This document shows, in pieces, positions 1 through 7,107 of a DNA stretch of 11,182 nucleotides. Position numbers and translations under genes: made by a program. Where the stretch lies: positions 1-11,182 of the forward strand of contig JALVKK010000163.1 in NCBI GenBank assembly GCA_027033875.1, given 5' to 3'. The notes under the pieces were generated by a model that was not told the DNA's origin, did no database searches, and saw only the letters and a list, made by a program, of their open reading frames with translations. The stretch's first letter is position 1. Each line of letters opens with the position of its first letter. The stretch comes from Flavobacteriales bacterium. GTDB lineage: Bacteria > Bacteroidota > Bacteroidia > Flavobacteriales > Flavobacteriaceae.

Positions 1-236
1 GCATTGGCTGATAAGATAGCCGCCATCAAATAGACTTCATCTATTTGATGTGAGATGAGCGCTTGACGTACAGCTTCCTTGTCTGTTGCATCAAGTAAGA
101 TAAAATGTTGGTCACTTATTTCAGGTTCTTTAATGTCGGACGCAATTACATGATTGTTGCCGTATTTTTGGCGCAGTTCACTCAACAGGTCTGTGCCTAT
201 TTGTCCGTTAGCGCCTATAATGAGTATTTTTTTCAT
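1..236 (-). CDS. NAD-dependent epimerase/dehydratase, L-threonine 3-dehydrogenase-like (N-terminal part)
   Basis: The first 78 residues of an extended short-chain dehydrogenase/reductase are present; the rest lies beyond position 1. The start is the ATG at 234-236. The protein opens MKKILIIGANGQIGTDL, a Rossmann beta strand followed by the GxxGxxG dinucleotide-binding loop. An acidic residue follows the second strand (IASDIKEP), which is typical of NAD-preferring enzymes, then LLDATDKEAV and a segment reading VYLMAAILSAN. This combination resembles the SDR-type L-threonine 3-dehydrogenase of Bacteroidota, which oxidises threonine to 2-amino-3-ketobutyrate with NAD+. The epimerase/dehydratase superfamily call is firm. 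The threonine dehydrogenase assignment is tentative because the catalytic YxxxK region is outside the window. The gene is divergent from the lipoprotein gene at 394 and has a candidate promoter at 307-314. Confidence 0.85.
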   Translation of the reverse strand, partial: MKKILIIGANGQIGTDLLSELRQKYGNNHVIASDIKEPEISDQHFILLDATDKEAVRQALISHQIDEVYLMAAILSAN

Positions 237-266
237 GTGTTGTTTTGTGTTTGTTTAAAACTATAC

Positions 267-300
267 AGACCCAACAAGTTTCCACTCCCCGTAGGTCTTG
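267..300 (-). promoter_or_regulatory. Possible folded 5' leader of the SDR gene
   Basis: On the minus-strand transcript, AGACC (298-294) can pair with GGUCU further along. Inside this lies a short helix GAGU-GGAA-ACUU capped by a GNRA-type tetraloop. The whole element lies between the candidate promoter at 307-314 and the start codon. An alternative CAAG/CUUG pairing competes with the outer helix. It matches no riboswitch class I recognise and could be chance pairing. Confidence 0.2.
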
Positions 301-306
301 TTTAGG

Positions 307-314
307 CAAATATA
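307..314 (-). promoter_or_regulatory. Candidate -7 promoter element for the SDR gene
   Basis: Read on the minus strand this is TATATTTG, a perfect match to the Bacteroidota -7 consensus TAnnTTTG. It would give a leader of roughly 60-65 nt before the ATG at 236. I could not find a convincing -33 TTTG at the usual 19-21 bp spacing, so the support is the single box and its position. Confidence 0.4.
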
Positions 315-380
315 AACTTTTTGTTGTGATTAAAATAAAAAATATATCATAAAATGGCTGTATATTACGAGAATTTTTGA

Positions 381-388
381 TTAATTTG
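381..388 (+). promoter_or_regulatory. Weak candidate -7 element upstream of the lipoprotein gene
   Basis: TTAATTTG differs from the Bacteroidota consensus TAnnTTTG at one position and sits six bases upstream of the ATG at 394. If used, the mRNA would be nearly leaderless. No clear -33 box is visible, so this is only a suggestion. The rest of the 237-393 gap is AT-rich with no other feature I can support on the plus strand. Confidence 0.22.
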
Positions 389-393
389 CAATT

Positions 394-1017
394 ATGAAAA
401 GATTTACAGCTTTATTTCTTATAATATTTTTATTAATAATTTTCAGTTGCCGGAACGAAACAAAAAAAAACTTGCCGGCTGTTGAAAAAAAACAAGAAAA
501 AAATATTGAAATAATCAAACGTACAGAAAGTTTGAAAGCTATTGATCCGGTAAAAGATGTGGTAAAAGAAAATTCGACTTTTCTTAAACTTTACGAAAGT
601 TTGAAGCAAGATACATATAGTATTGACGAGTTAGTTGACTTAACAGAAAAAGATTTGGAATTGTTTAAAAAAATGAAAATCAATTATTTTAAATCAAAAA
701 TTGATACACCTGCGGTAAAAAGTCGCTTACTATTGACCGAAATTAATCTGAAACGGCTGGATTTTTTATTGCATAAGAAAAAAATAGAAACAGATACAAT
801 CCGTAAAACATTGGACGAAATTACCCGCAATCTCAATGCGACGGTCGATAAAATCCGGCTGTATCATCAAAGTGTTGACGAGTTTCAAAATATTTTGACC
901 AAAGACAGTTTGATGCAAGCCAAAAAAGATTCTATGACAAGTGATAAAAAAGAGATTATTGACAAATTAAACAAACTAAAATCTCAAAAAATAAAGTTCT
1001 CTATTAATCGACAATAA
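394..1017 (+). CDS. Predicted lipoprotein, helical, unknown function
   Basis: A 207-residue protein with a lipoprotein signal peptide: basic start MKRF, a hydrophobic stretch at about 6-17, and a lipobox IFSC with the lipidated cysteine at residue 19. The mature part is rich in Lys, Glu and Leu and contains no Trp. It looks almost wholly helical, with possible coiled-coil stretches around residues 60-90 and 130-200 and a Lys-rich C-terminus. I do not recognise a family. It should be membrane-anchored, in the periplasm or at the outer membrane. It lies 41 nt upstream of yaaA on the same strand and is probably co-transcribed with it, but this proximity alone does not show a shared job. The ATG is the natural start because it gives a complete signal peptide. 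Confidence 0.75.
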   Translation: MKRFTALFLIIFLLIIFSCRNETKKNLPAVEKKQEKNIEIIKRTESLKAIDPVKDVVKENSTFLKLYESLKQDTYSIDELVDLTEKDLELFKKMKINYFKSKIDTPAVKSRLLLTEINLKRLDFLLHKKKIETDTIRKTLDEITRNLNATVDKIRLYHQSVDEFQNILTKDSLMQAKKDSMTSDKKEIIDKLNKLKSQKIKFSINRQ

Positions 1018-1058
1018 TCATACCGGATTATACCACTCAATTTATTAAACAACTAAAA

Positions 1059-1814
1059 ATGAAAATAGTATTATCACCAGCCAAAAAACTCGATTTAAAA
1101 TCAAATTATCCGGCAATGTCTTATGAGACACCGATATTTTTAGATGAAGCAGCCCGATTAATACAAGTCATGCGACAAAAATCACCGGATGAGATCAAGG
1201 TTTTGATGAAACTATCGGATAATTTGGCCAATTTGAATTGGGAACGATATCAAGCATGGCAAAAACAAACAGACGATACGGGCAGACCGTCGATTTTTAT
1301 GTTTAACGGCAATGTGTATGACGGATTAGATGTGCAAAATTTGCCTGTTGAAAAATTAGCTGATTTAAACAAAAAAGTTAGAATTTTGTCCGGCTTGTAC
1401 GGCATATTGCGTCCTTTTGATTTGATATATCCTTATCGTATGGAAATGGGGACTAAATTAGCCTTTGATAATTATAAGAATCTCTACGAGTTTTGGCGTC
1501 GAAAAGTTACAAATTATCTCAATGACGAAATACCGGTTGGTGATTTTTTGGTCAATTTGGCAAGTCAGGAATATTTTAAGGTGATTGACAAGAAAATTTT
1601 TAAACGTCCGGTTTACAATATCGTCTTTAAAGATTATAAAAACGGAGTACTCAAAACGATTAGTTTGTATGCTAAAATTGCACGTGGTTTGATGACGCGG
1701 TTCATTATTTTAAACAACATTAATACGCCGGATGAGCTCAAACTTTTTGATACGGACGGTTATCGTTATGATGATAATTTGTCTTCGGAATTTAATTTGA
1801 TTTTTACTCGCTGA
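1059..1814 (+). CDS. yaaA: Peroxide stress protein YaaA (UPF0246/DUF328 family)
   Basis: This 251-residue protein starts with the family hallmark MKIVLSPAKKLD. It also contains MFNGNVYDGLD (81-91), LSGLYGILRPFDLIYPYRMEMG (110-131), LVNLASQEYF (164-173) and the basic SLYAKIARGLMTRFI segment (202-216). Length and motif order are normal for the family. In E. coli YaaA lowers intracellular free iron during H2O2 stress and so limits Fenton damage to DNA, and the family fold binds DNA. It is cytoplasmic. It follows the lipoprotein gene by 41 nt. Its stop codon lies inside the end of the convergent PAP2 gene, giving an 11-bp tail-to-tail overlap, so no separate terminator fits between them. The family is certain; the role in this organism is by homology. 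Confidence 0.93.
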   Translation: MKIVLSPAKKLDLKSNYPAMSYETPIFLDEAARLIQVMRQKSPDEIKVLMKLSDNLANLNWERYQAWQKQTDDTGRPSIFMFNGNVYDGLDVQNLPVEKLADLNKKVRILSGLYGILRPFDLIYPYRMEMGTKLAFDNYKNLYEFWRRKVTNYLNDEIPVGDFLVNLASQEYFKVIDKKIFKRPVYNIVFKDYKNGVLKTISLYAKIARGLMTRFIILNNINTPDELKLFDTDGYRYDDNLSSEFNLIFTR

Positions 1815-2364
1815 TTTGTTTAAACCATTTTTTAATAGGTTGATATTTTAGCCAGATTATTGCCGTTATTCCGCTGACGGCTATTCCGCCCAAAATATCA
1901 ATAGGATAATGCACTCCGAAAGCCATTCGGGTATAAGCAATTAGTATTGCCCAAAATAAATATATGGAATATATCAATTTATTTTTTAGTAAAAATGCAA
2001 TTATGAAAAACAGAGCAAAAACTTCGGTAGTATGTCCGGAAGGAAAACTATAGCCTCCGCTATTGATAAGAGGCGTTTCGATAAGCGGGTCTATTTTATA
2101 AGGGCGACTACGTTCTGTCAAAACTTTTAAGACACCTGTTATAAGCGCTGTAATTCCATTGACAAGTGTTGCATTTAGTGCGACATATAAATAGATTGTT
2201 TTTTTATTGAAAAAATAGAAAATTACCAGTAAAAACAAAAGAGCAAAGCTAATGTATGTAGCATTAACAGTTACCCAAGTTAAAAAACTATCTGCATCTT
2301 TGTAGCGATGCAGATAGATATATTGTTCTAGTGATTGATCCCAATTTTGAAAATATTTTATCAT
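1804..2364 (-). CDS. PAP2 family membrane phosphatase
   Basis: A 186-residue integral membrane protein with the three-part acid phosphatase signature. These are K80-x6-R87-P88 (KVLTERSRP), P108-S109-G110-H111, and R146-x5-H152-x3-D156 (RMAFGVHYPID). The last part has Thr where many members have Ser before the Arg. About five or six hydrophobic segments are visible, at roughly 36-52, 57-80, 112-126, 130-145 and 157-172. Family members remove phosphate from lipid phosphates such as undecaprenyl pyrophosphate, phosphatidic acid or phosphatidylglycerol phosphate, and the substrate cannot be decided here. The gene starts 3 nt after the PLP-enzyme gene at 2368-3597, so the two are probably co-transcribed. 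Its 3' end overlaps yaaA by 11 bp in the convergent orientation. Confidence 0.9.
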   Translation of the reverse strand: MIKYFQNWDQSLEQYIYLHRYKDADSFLTWVTVNATYISFALLFLLVIFYFFNKKTIYLYVALNATLVNGITALITGVLKVLTERSRPYKIDPLIETPLINSGGYSFPSGHTTEVFALFFIIAFLLKNKLIYSIYLFWAILIAYTRMAFGVHYPIDILGGIAVSGITAIIWLKYQPIKKWFKQISE

Positions 2365-2367
2365 AGA

Positions 2368-3597
2368 TTAGTTGGCTTGCAAATCGGTTTTAAAATACCC
2401 GATTTCGACGAGTGTTTCTTTCATTTTACGATAAGTGTCTTCAATATCAAAATCCAGACCTATTGACATTCTTATTAAGCCGTCAGACAAACCCATTTCG
2501 GCTTGTTCTTCTTCGGGAACTTCACTTGATGTACCTTTGCCCGGGGCATTAAACAGCGTTTTATAAAAACCTAAACTTACGGCTAAATAGCCTACATTTT
2601 TGTCTTGCAGACGTTCCATAAATTCGGTTGCCATTTCACCGGTTTTAAGGTCAAAAGTAATCATACCGCCGTAACCGAACTCGGGGTTCATCATTTTGGT
2701 AAACAAGTCGTGTTGGGGGTGTGATTTAAGTCCGGGATATTTGATTTTAACACCGTCTTGTTCCAAATGTTCGGCTAAATACAGCGCATTTTTACTGTGT
2801 TGCATCATTCTGATAGGTAAAGTACGCAAGTTTTTTAAGACTTGTGCCGACCGCAGACTATCCATAACCGGACCGAGTAACATACTACTGCCGTCGTTGA
2901 CATTTTTTATATCGTTGATAAAATCATTGGTACCGCAAATAACACCACCGACTGTATCATTAGTTCCGTTGATAAATTTGGTCAAACTGTGTACGACGAT
3001 ATCGGCGCCCATATTGGCAGGCGTAAAAATCAAAGGCGTAAAAGTATTGTCAATAACCAATTTTACGCCGTGTTTGCGGGCAATTTTTGACAAAGCTTCG
3101 ACATCGGCAAGTTCCAGTAACGGATTGCTCAAAGTTTCGGCATAAATCAGTTTGGTATTGGGTTTGATAGCCGCTTCCACTTTATCTAAATTCGTTATAT
3201 CAACAAATGATGTTTGGATATTAAATTTAGGTACCCAATTTTTTAAGAAAGCATACGTGCCACCGTAAATAGTACGGCTGGATACGATATGGTCGCCGGC
3301 ATGTGCCAAGTGTAAGATGACCGGTGTAATGGCGCCCATGCCGCTGCCGGCAACATTGGCCGATTCTGTATTTTCCATTTTGGCCAAAGCCATACTCAAA
3401 TAGTGGTTGCTCGGACTGGTATGTCGAGAATAGAGATAACAGCCGTCAGCGTTGCCTTCAAAAGTGTCGAGCATTGTTTTAGCTTTCAAAAAGGTATAGG
3501 TTGCAGAATCGGAAATGGACGGATTGACACCACCGAATTCGCCAAAAAACTGTAAGTCTTGAATGACTTTTGCGGGATTATGTTTTTGTTGAGACAT
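2368..3597 (-). CDS. Cys/Met metabolism PLP-dependent enzyme (methionine gamma-lyase/cystathionine gamma-lyase family)
   Basis: A 409-residue fold-type I PLP enzyme. Cofactor and active-site signatures are Y56 and R58 (YSRHTSPSN), SGMGAI (85-90), Y111 in TIYGGTYAF, D183 (VIDNTF), the Schiff-base lysine K207 in HSLTKFINGTND, and the C-terminal GLIRMSIGLD segment with the carboxylate-binding Arg. The family cleaves or forms C-S bonds of cystathionine, methionine, homocysteine or homoserine esters. The cysteine that favours methionine gamma-elimination in the classical Pseudomonas enzyme is Gly (113) here. Methionine gamma-lyase is therefore possible but not shown, and cystathionine gamma-synthase/lyase or O-acetylhomoserine sulfhydrylase remain open. 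It is cytoplasmic. It lies 65 nt after the methyltransferase gene and 3 nt before the PAP2 gene, all on one strand. Confidence 0.88.
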   Translation of the reverse strand: MSQQKHNPAKVIQDLQFFGEFGGVNPSISDSATYTFLKAKTMLDTFEGNADGCYLYSRHTSPSNHYLSMALAKMENTESANVAGSGMGAITPVILHLAHAGDHIVSSRTIYGGTYAFLKNWVPKFNIQTSFVDITNLDKVEAAIKPNTKLIYAETLSNPLLELADVEALSKIARKHGVKLVIDNTFTPLIFTPANMGADIVVHSLTKFINGTNDTVGGVICGTNDFINDIKNVNDGSSMLLGPVMDSLRSAQVLKNLRTLPIRMMQHSKNALYLAEHLEQDGVKIKYPGLKSHPQHDLFTKMMNPEFGYGGMITFDLKTGEMATEFMERLQDKNVGYLAVSLGFYKTLFNAPGKGTSSEVPEEEQAEMGLSDGLIRMSIGLDFDIEDTYRKMKETLVEIGYFKTDLQAN

Positions 3598-3662
3598 GTT
3601 TTTATTATGTTAGATTATGATACAGCTAATTTACGATTTTTTTTTGATTTGACACCTGATTA

Positions 3663-4397
3663 TTAGTTGCTAAATTGTCTGTAAAATTCATTTAAAACAA
3701 TCGCTGTTGCAATTGAAGCATTTAAACTTTCGGCTATAGCACCGGGCGCTTGCGGTATATGAAGTCTGTGTGGCGTTACATCGGCTATTTTCGGTTTGAT
3801 ACCGTTGCCTTCATTACCTATTACGATGACAGCTTCTTGAGGCAAGCTGTTTTTATATATATTTTTACCGTTCAAAAATGTGCCGTAAACCGGTAGATTG
3901 ATTTGTTTTAAAAAGGTTACCAAATCCGTATAAACGATTGATACATTAGCTAAAGCTCCCATAGTAGCTTGCACGACTTTCGGGTTGTAACAATCTACGG
4001 TATTTTCAGAACAAACAATTTGTCGCACGCCAAACCAATCTGCCGTGCGAATAATCGTGCCGAGATTACCGGGGTCTTGCAAGTCGTCAAGGGCTAAAAT
4101 TAAACCTGATGCCGGCAAATTACCGGAATCTTTCATCTCAAAAACCGCCAAAGCATCTTTGGGATGTTGCAAAAAACTGAGTTGTTTAAGCTGTTTCGGT
4201 TGGATTATGTTCGGCGATGGTGTTCCGGCATAATCGTTTAATTCTTTTATAGCATAAACTTTTTGCGGTATATAACCCGCTTTGATAAAATCTCGAATAC
4301 TTTTCCAACCTTCAACCACAAATGTATGGTATTGTTTGCGATATTTTTTTTGTTGTAATTGTCTGATATATTTGATTTCGGCTTTGCTAACAGGCAT
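3663..4397 (-). CDS. SpoU/TrmH-family RNA 2'-O-methyltransferase
   Basis: A 244-residue SPOUT-class enzyme that uses S-adenosylmethionine to methylate a ribose 2'-OH in rRNA or tRNA. The N-terminal part (about 5-85) fits the L30e-like substrate-binding domain (YHTFVVEGWKSIRDF). The C-terminal knotted domain carries motif 1 at 107-120 (QDPGNLGTIIRTAD, with N111 and catalytic R117), motif 2 at 193-200 (IGNEGNGI) and motif 3 at 214-230 (IPQAPG, then ESLNASIA with N226). Length and motif spacing are normal. The exact RNA target cannot be read from sequence. The start ATG at 4395-4397 gives the usual short N-terminus. It is the first gene of a same-strand run with the PLP enzyme and PAP2 genes, and has a candidate promoter about 135 bp upstream. 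Confidence 0.92.
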   Translation of the reverse strand: MPVSKAEIKYIRQLQQKKYRKQYHTFVVEGWKSIRDFIKAGYIPQKVYAIKELNDYAGTPSPNIIQPKQLKQLSFLQHPKDALAVFEMKDSGNLPASGLILALDDLQDPGNLGTIIRTADWFGVRQIVCSENTVDCYNPKVVQATMGALANVSIVYTDLVTFLKQINLPVYGTFLNGKNIYKNSLPQEAVIVIGNEGNGIKPKIADVTPHRLHIPQAPGAIAESLNASIATAIVLNEFYRQFSN

Positions 4398-4531
4398 AAC
4401 TTTTGTGTTTGAAAATTCGGTATATACAACTTTTAGAAGTATTGATATTATCTATTTATCTCGCTGAACCTACACTTTATATTGCTTTAAGATAGACAAA
4501 TATTTATACTCTTTTCAAAGTTCCTAATAAA

Positions 4532-4539
4532 CAAAGATA
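4532..4539 (-). promoter_or_regulatory. Candidate -7 promoter element for the RNA methyltransferase
   Basis: On the minus strand this reads TATCTTTG, matching TAnnTTTG perfectly. Transcription would start about 130 nt upstream of the ATG at 4397. That is a long leader, and no -33 box is evident, so this may be a chance match in AT-rich DNA. Confidence 0.25.
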
Positions 4540-4838
4540 CCAAATAAAAGCATATATGAATTGTGGTAAATCAGTAAAATTAATCGTAAATCCTATATAG
4601 GTAACCGAAAATCTAATATATATATTCTTATCATACAAAATATTGTTCAATCCATAGTCTATGACAATGAAAAAGAACTTGCTGAGCATCAATAATTTAT
4701 TAACAAAAAGGTAGAAGGTATATTTCTTTATGACACATTCTTATGATTCTTGTATGGAGAGACAAATTGCGTTTGATGCTTGTTTTTATTTTTAATAAAA
4801 ATATCTTGAAATCTATTAAACATTATAAGTTTATTGAT

Positions 4839-4846
4839 TAAATTTG
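4839..4846 (+). promoter_or_regulatory. -7 promoter element of the aminotransferase-murB-glycosyltransferase unit
   Basis: TAAATTTG is a perfect match to the Bacteroidota TAnnTTTG consensus. It lies 20 bp before the ATG at 4867, as expected for a short leader. A -33 TTTG at normal spacing is not obvious. Its position rules against an in-frame TTG at 4834 as the translation start, because that codon would lie upstream of the transcript's 5' end. Confidence 0.45.
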
Positions 4847-4866
4847 TCCAACTAAATTTTATCAAT

Positions 4867-6066
4867 ATGCCTGTTTTATCACAAAAAGGACACAATATGC
4901 CGGCATCACCTATCAGAAAATTGGTGCCTTATGCCGACCAAGCCAAAAAAAAAGGGGTAAAAGTCTATCACCTCAACATTGGACAACCCGACATTAAAAC
5001 TCCTGACAATGTACTGAAAGCCATCAAAAATTTCGATTTGGATTTGATAGCCTACAGTCCGTCGCAAGGTTATGAATCTTATCGACAAAAATTAGCCGGT
5101 TATTATCAAAAAAATAATATTGATATAACAGCCGGTGATATCATTGTTACCACAGGTGGTTCGGAAGCATTGGCAATGGCTATTGGAAGTATAGCCGATC
5201 CGGGGGACGAAATCATTATTCCAGAACCCTTTTATGCCAATTACAATGGTTTTGCCAAACAAAATGCCGTTGACGTTGTCCCGATTCATTCGTCGATTGA
5301 TGAAAATTTTGCACTACCGCCCATTGCCGAATTTGAAAAATTGATTACACCTAAAACAAGAGCTATCCTTTACAGCAATCCGGGCAATCCTACCGGTTAT
5401 GTTTATTCAAAAGATGAAATATCTCAACTCCGTGATATAGCCCTCAAACACGATATTTTTATCATTGCCGACGAAGTCTATCGCGAGTTTGTGTATGACG
5501 GTAATCAACACCATTCCATTTTGCACCAAGACGACATGAAACAACACGCTATCATTATCGATTCGGTATCAAAACGTTACAGTATGTGTGGGGCAAGAGT
5601 CGGTACTTTGATATCTAAAAACAAAGATTTGATGCAAACCGCTATCAAATTTGCTCAAGCACGCCTCAGCCCCCCCACACTTGGACAAATTGCTTCGGAA
5701 GCTGCAGTTGACACACCGCAATCTTATTTTGACGATGTCATTGCCGAATACAAAAATCGTCGGGATACACTGGTAAAAAAACTCAACGAAATAGACGGTA
5801 TCAAAGTAGCCGAACCCAAAGGAGCGTTTTACGTTATAGCCGAATTGCCGGTTGATAATGCCGAAAAATTTGCCCGGTGGCTTTTGGAAGATTTTAACGA
5901 TCGAAACGAGACGGTAATGGTAGCGCCTGCAGCCGGATTTTATTCTACGGCAGGGCAAGGGACCAAACAAATCAGAATTGCGTATGTCCTCAACCGGAAA
6001 GATTTAAGCAGAGCAGCCGAACTGCTAAAAATAGCTGTAGAAATCTACAACAATAAGCAATATTGA
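4867..6066 (+). CDS. Class I PLP-dependent aminotransferase (aspartate aminotransferase-like)
   Basis: A 399-residue fold-type I aminotransferase. Visible signatures are HLNIGQPDIKTP near the N-terminus, TTGGSEAL in the cofactor phosphate region, SNPGNPTGYVY with the ring-contacting Asn, ADEVYREF with the Asp that bonds the pyridine nitrogen, the PLP lysine K236 in SVSKRYSMCGARVG, and the carboxylate-binding Arg in QIRIAYVL. It resembles the I-gamma subgroup of aspartate and aromatic aminotransferases, which move an amino group between an amino acid and 2-oxoglutarate. The exact substrate is open. I chose ATG 4867 (MPVLSQKGHNMPAS) over an in-frame TTG at 4834 because a promoter box lies between them. 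It is the first gene of a tight unit, with murB starting 3 nt after its stop. Confidence 0.9.
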   Translation: MPVLSQKGHNMPASPIRKLVPYADQAKKKGVKVYHLNIGQPDIKTPDNVLKAIKNFDLDLIAYSPSQGYESYRQKLAGYYQKNNIDITAGDIIVTTGGSEALAMAIGSIADPGDEIIIPEPFYANYNGFAKQNAVDVVPIHSSIDENFALPPIAEFEKLITPKTRAILYSNPGNPTGYVYSKDEISQLRDIALKHDIFIIADEVYREFVYDGNQHHSILHQDDMKQHAIIIDSVSKRYSMCGARVGTLISKNKDLMQTAIKFAQARLSPPTLGQIASEAAVDTPQSYFDDVIAEYKNRRDTLVKKLNEIDGIKVAEPKGAFYVIAELPVDNAEKFARWLLEDFNDRNETVMVAPAAGFYSTAGQGTKQIRIAYVLNRKDLSRAAELLKIAVEIYNNKQY

Positions 6067-6069
6067 TAT

Positions 6070-7095
6070 ATGCTCAAAAACATCTCCTTAAAAAAATACA
6101 ATACTTTCGGTATAAATGTTAAAGCTGATTGGCTGGCGCAAATTGATTCGCTTGAGCAAGTTCTGACTATTATCGACGACCTACCGGATATGCCTAAATT
6201 AATTTTGGGTGAAGGAAGCAATGTCTTGTTTCTCAATGATTATAAAGGTATCATTTTACACAACAACATCAAAGGCATTAAAGTCATTGACGAAAACGAT
6301 ACCGAAATTATCATAGATGTTAATGGAGGTGAAAATTGGCACGACTTTGTGATGTGGGCGGTAAATAATAATTACGGCGGTATAGAAAATTTGGCGCTTA
6401 TTCCGGGTAAAGTAGGCGCAGCGCCTATACAAAATATAGGAGCTTACGGTGCGGAAGTCAAAAACGTTATCGAAAAAGTTCATACCGTAAATATGCTTAC
6501 TTGCGAACCAAAATCTTTCTCCAAAGATGCATGTAACTTTGGGTATCGCCATTCTGTTTTTAAACTTCCTGAAAACAAACACAAATATTTCATACATAAA
6601 GTTAGATTCAAACTATATAAAAAAAAATATCGGGTCAATACGGCTTACGGAATCATTCAAAAAATATTTGAACGAAAAAAAATCAGCAATCCGAAACTTA
6701 AAGATGTAGCAGAAGCGGTTATTGAAATACGCCGATCAAAATTACCCGACCCGAAAATTACGGGTAATGCCGGTAGTTTTTTTAAAAATCCTTATATTAA
6801 AATTGATAAACTGAAAGAATTACAAGCGGTATATCCAAAAATACCGTATTACGAAACAGATTTAAAAGATAGGCTTAAAATCCCTGCCGGTTGGCTCATC
6901 GATCAAGCCGGGTGGAAGGCTAAACGTTTAGGTGATGCCGGTGTGCATCCGAAACAAGCTCTGGTATTAGTCAATTACGGCATGGCTACCGGTCGGGATA
7001 TAAAAAAATTAGCTGAAATGATTATAACCGATATTCAAGACAAATACGATATACGATTACAGCCCGAAGTGAATTATATCGAAAGTATTGAATAA
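6070..7095 (+). CDS. murB: UDP-N-acetylenolpyruvoylglucosamine reductase (MurB, type I)
   Basis: A 341-residue flavoenzyme that reduces UDP-GlcNAc-enolpyruvate with NADPH to UDP-MurNAc, the second committed step of peptidoglycan synthesis, in the cytoplasm. The FAD domain shows LGEGSNVLF (about 46-54) and LALIPGKVGAAPIQNIGAYG (about 112-131). The substrate domain carries Y159-R160 (FGYRHSVFK), the proton-donor serine S236 in GNAGSFFKNP, GWLIDQAGWKAKRLGDAGVH, and E333 in QPEVNYI. The Tyr loop, full length and similarity to the E. coli form place it in type I. It follows the aminotransferase by 3 nt and precedes the glycosyltransferase by 12 nt, so it is almost certainly translated from a shared mRNA. 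All key catalytic residues are present. Confidence 0.96.
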   Translation: MLKNISLKKYNTFGINVKADWLAQIDSLEQVLTIIDDLPDMPKLILGEGSNVLFLNDYKGIILHNNIKGIKVIDENDTEIIIDVNGGENWHDFVMWAVNNNYGGIENLALIPGKVGAAPIQNIGAYGAEVKNVIEKVHTVNMLTCEPKSFSKDACNFGYRHSVFKLPENKHKYFIHKVRFKLYKKKYRVNTAYGIIQKIFERKKISNPKLKDVAEAVIEIRRSKLPDPKITGNAGSFFKNPYIKIDKLKELQAVYPKIPYYETDLKDRLKIPAGWLIDQAGWKAKRLGDAGVHPKQALVLVNYGMATGRDIKKLAEMIITDIQDKYDIRLQPEVNYIESIE

Positions 7096-7107
7096 AAAAA
7101 ATGTAAG

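Larger units (their letters stand above)
4398..4866. other. Long AT-rich intergenic region, no convincing gene
   Basis: This gap of about 470 bp separates the divergent methyltransferase and aminotransferase genes. The open frames in it are short, hydrophobic and rich in Ile, Phe and Tyr, with no recognisable motif, so I take them as chance frames in AT-rich DNA. A TAnnTTTG element lies on each strand, at 4532-4539 (minus) and 4839-4846 (plus). I see no tRNA, no strong hairpin and no repeat. It is longer than the other gaps in this window, so it could hold a small RNA or an extended regulatory region, but nothing I can read proves that. Confidence 0.5.

Noticed and set aside
105..305. A 66-residue open frame on the plus strand at the left end
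   Set aside because: It is mostly antisense to the SDR dehydrogenase, whose GxxGxxG motif is clear. The remainder runs into the promoter region.
2696..3145. A 149-residue open frame on the plus strand
   Set aside because: It is antisense to the Cys/Met PLP enzyme. Its composition follows from the codons of the real gene.
4504..4692. Possible small membrane protein of 62 residues on the minus strand in the long gap
   Set aside because: It is hydrophobic only because AT-rich DNA encodes Ile, Phe and Tyr. It has no basic start, no motif and no promoter of its own that I can support.
5569..5970. A 133-residue open frame on the minus strand
   Set aside because: It is antisense to the aminotransferase active-site region and has no recognisable motif.
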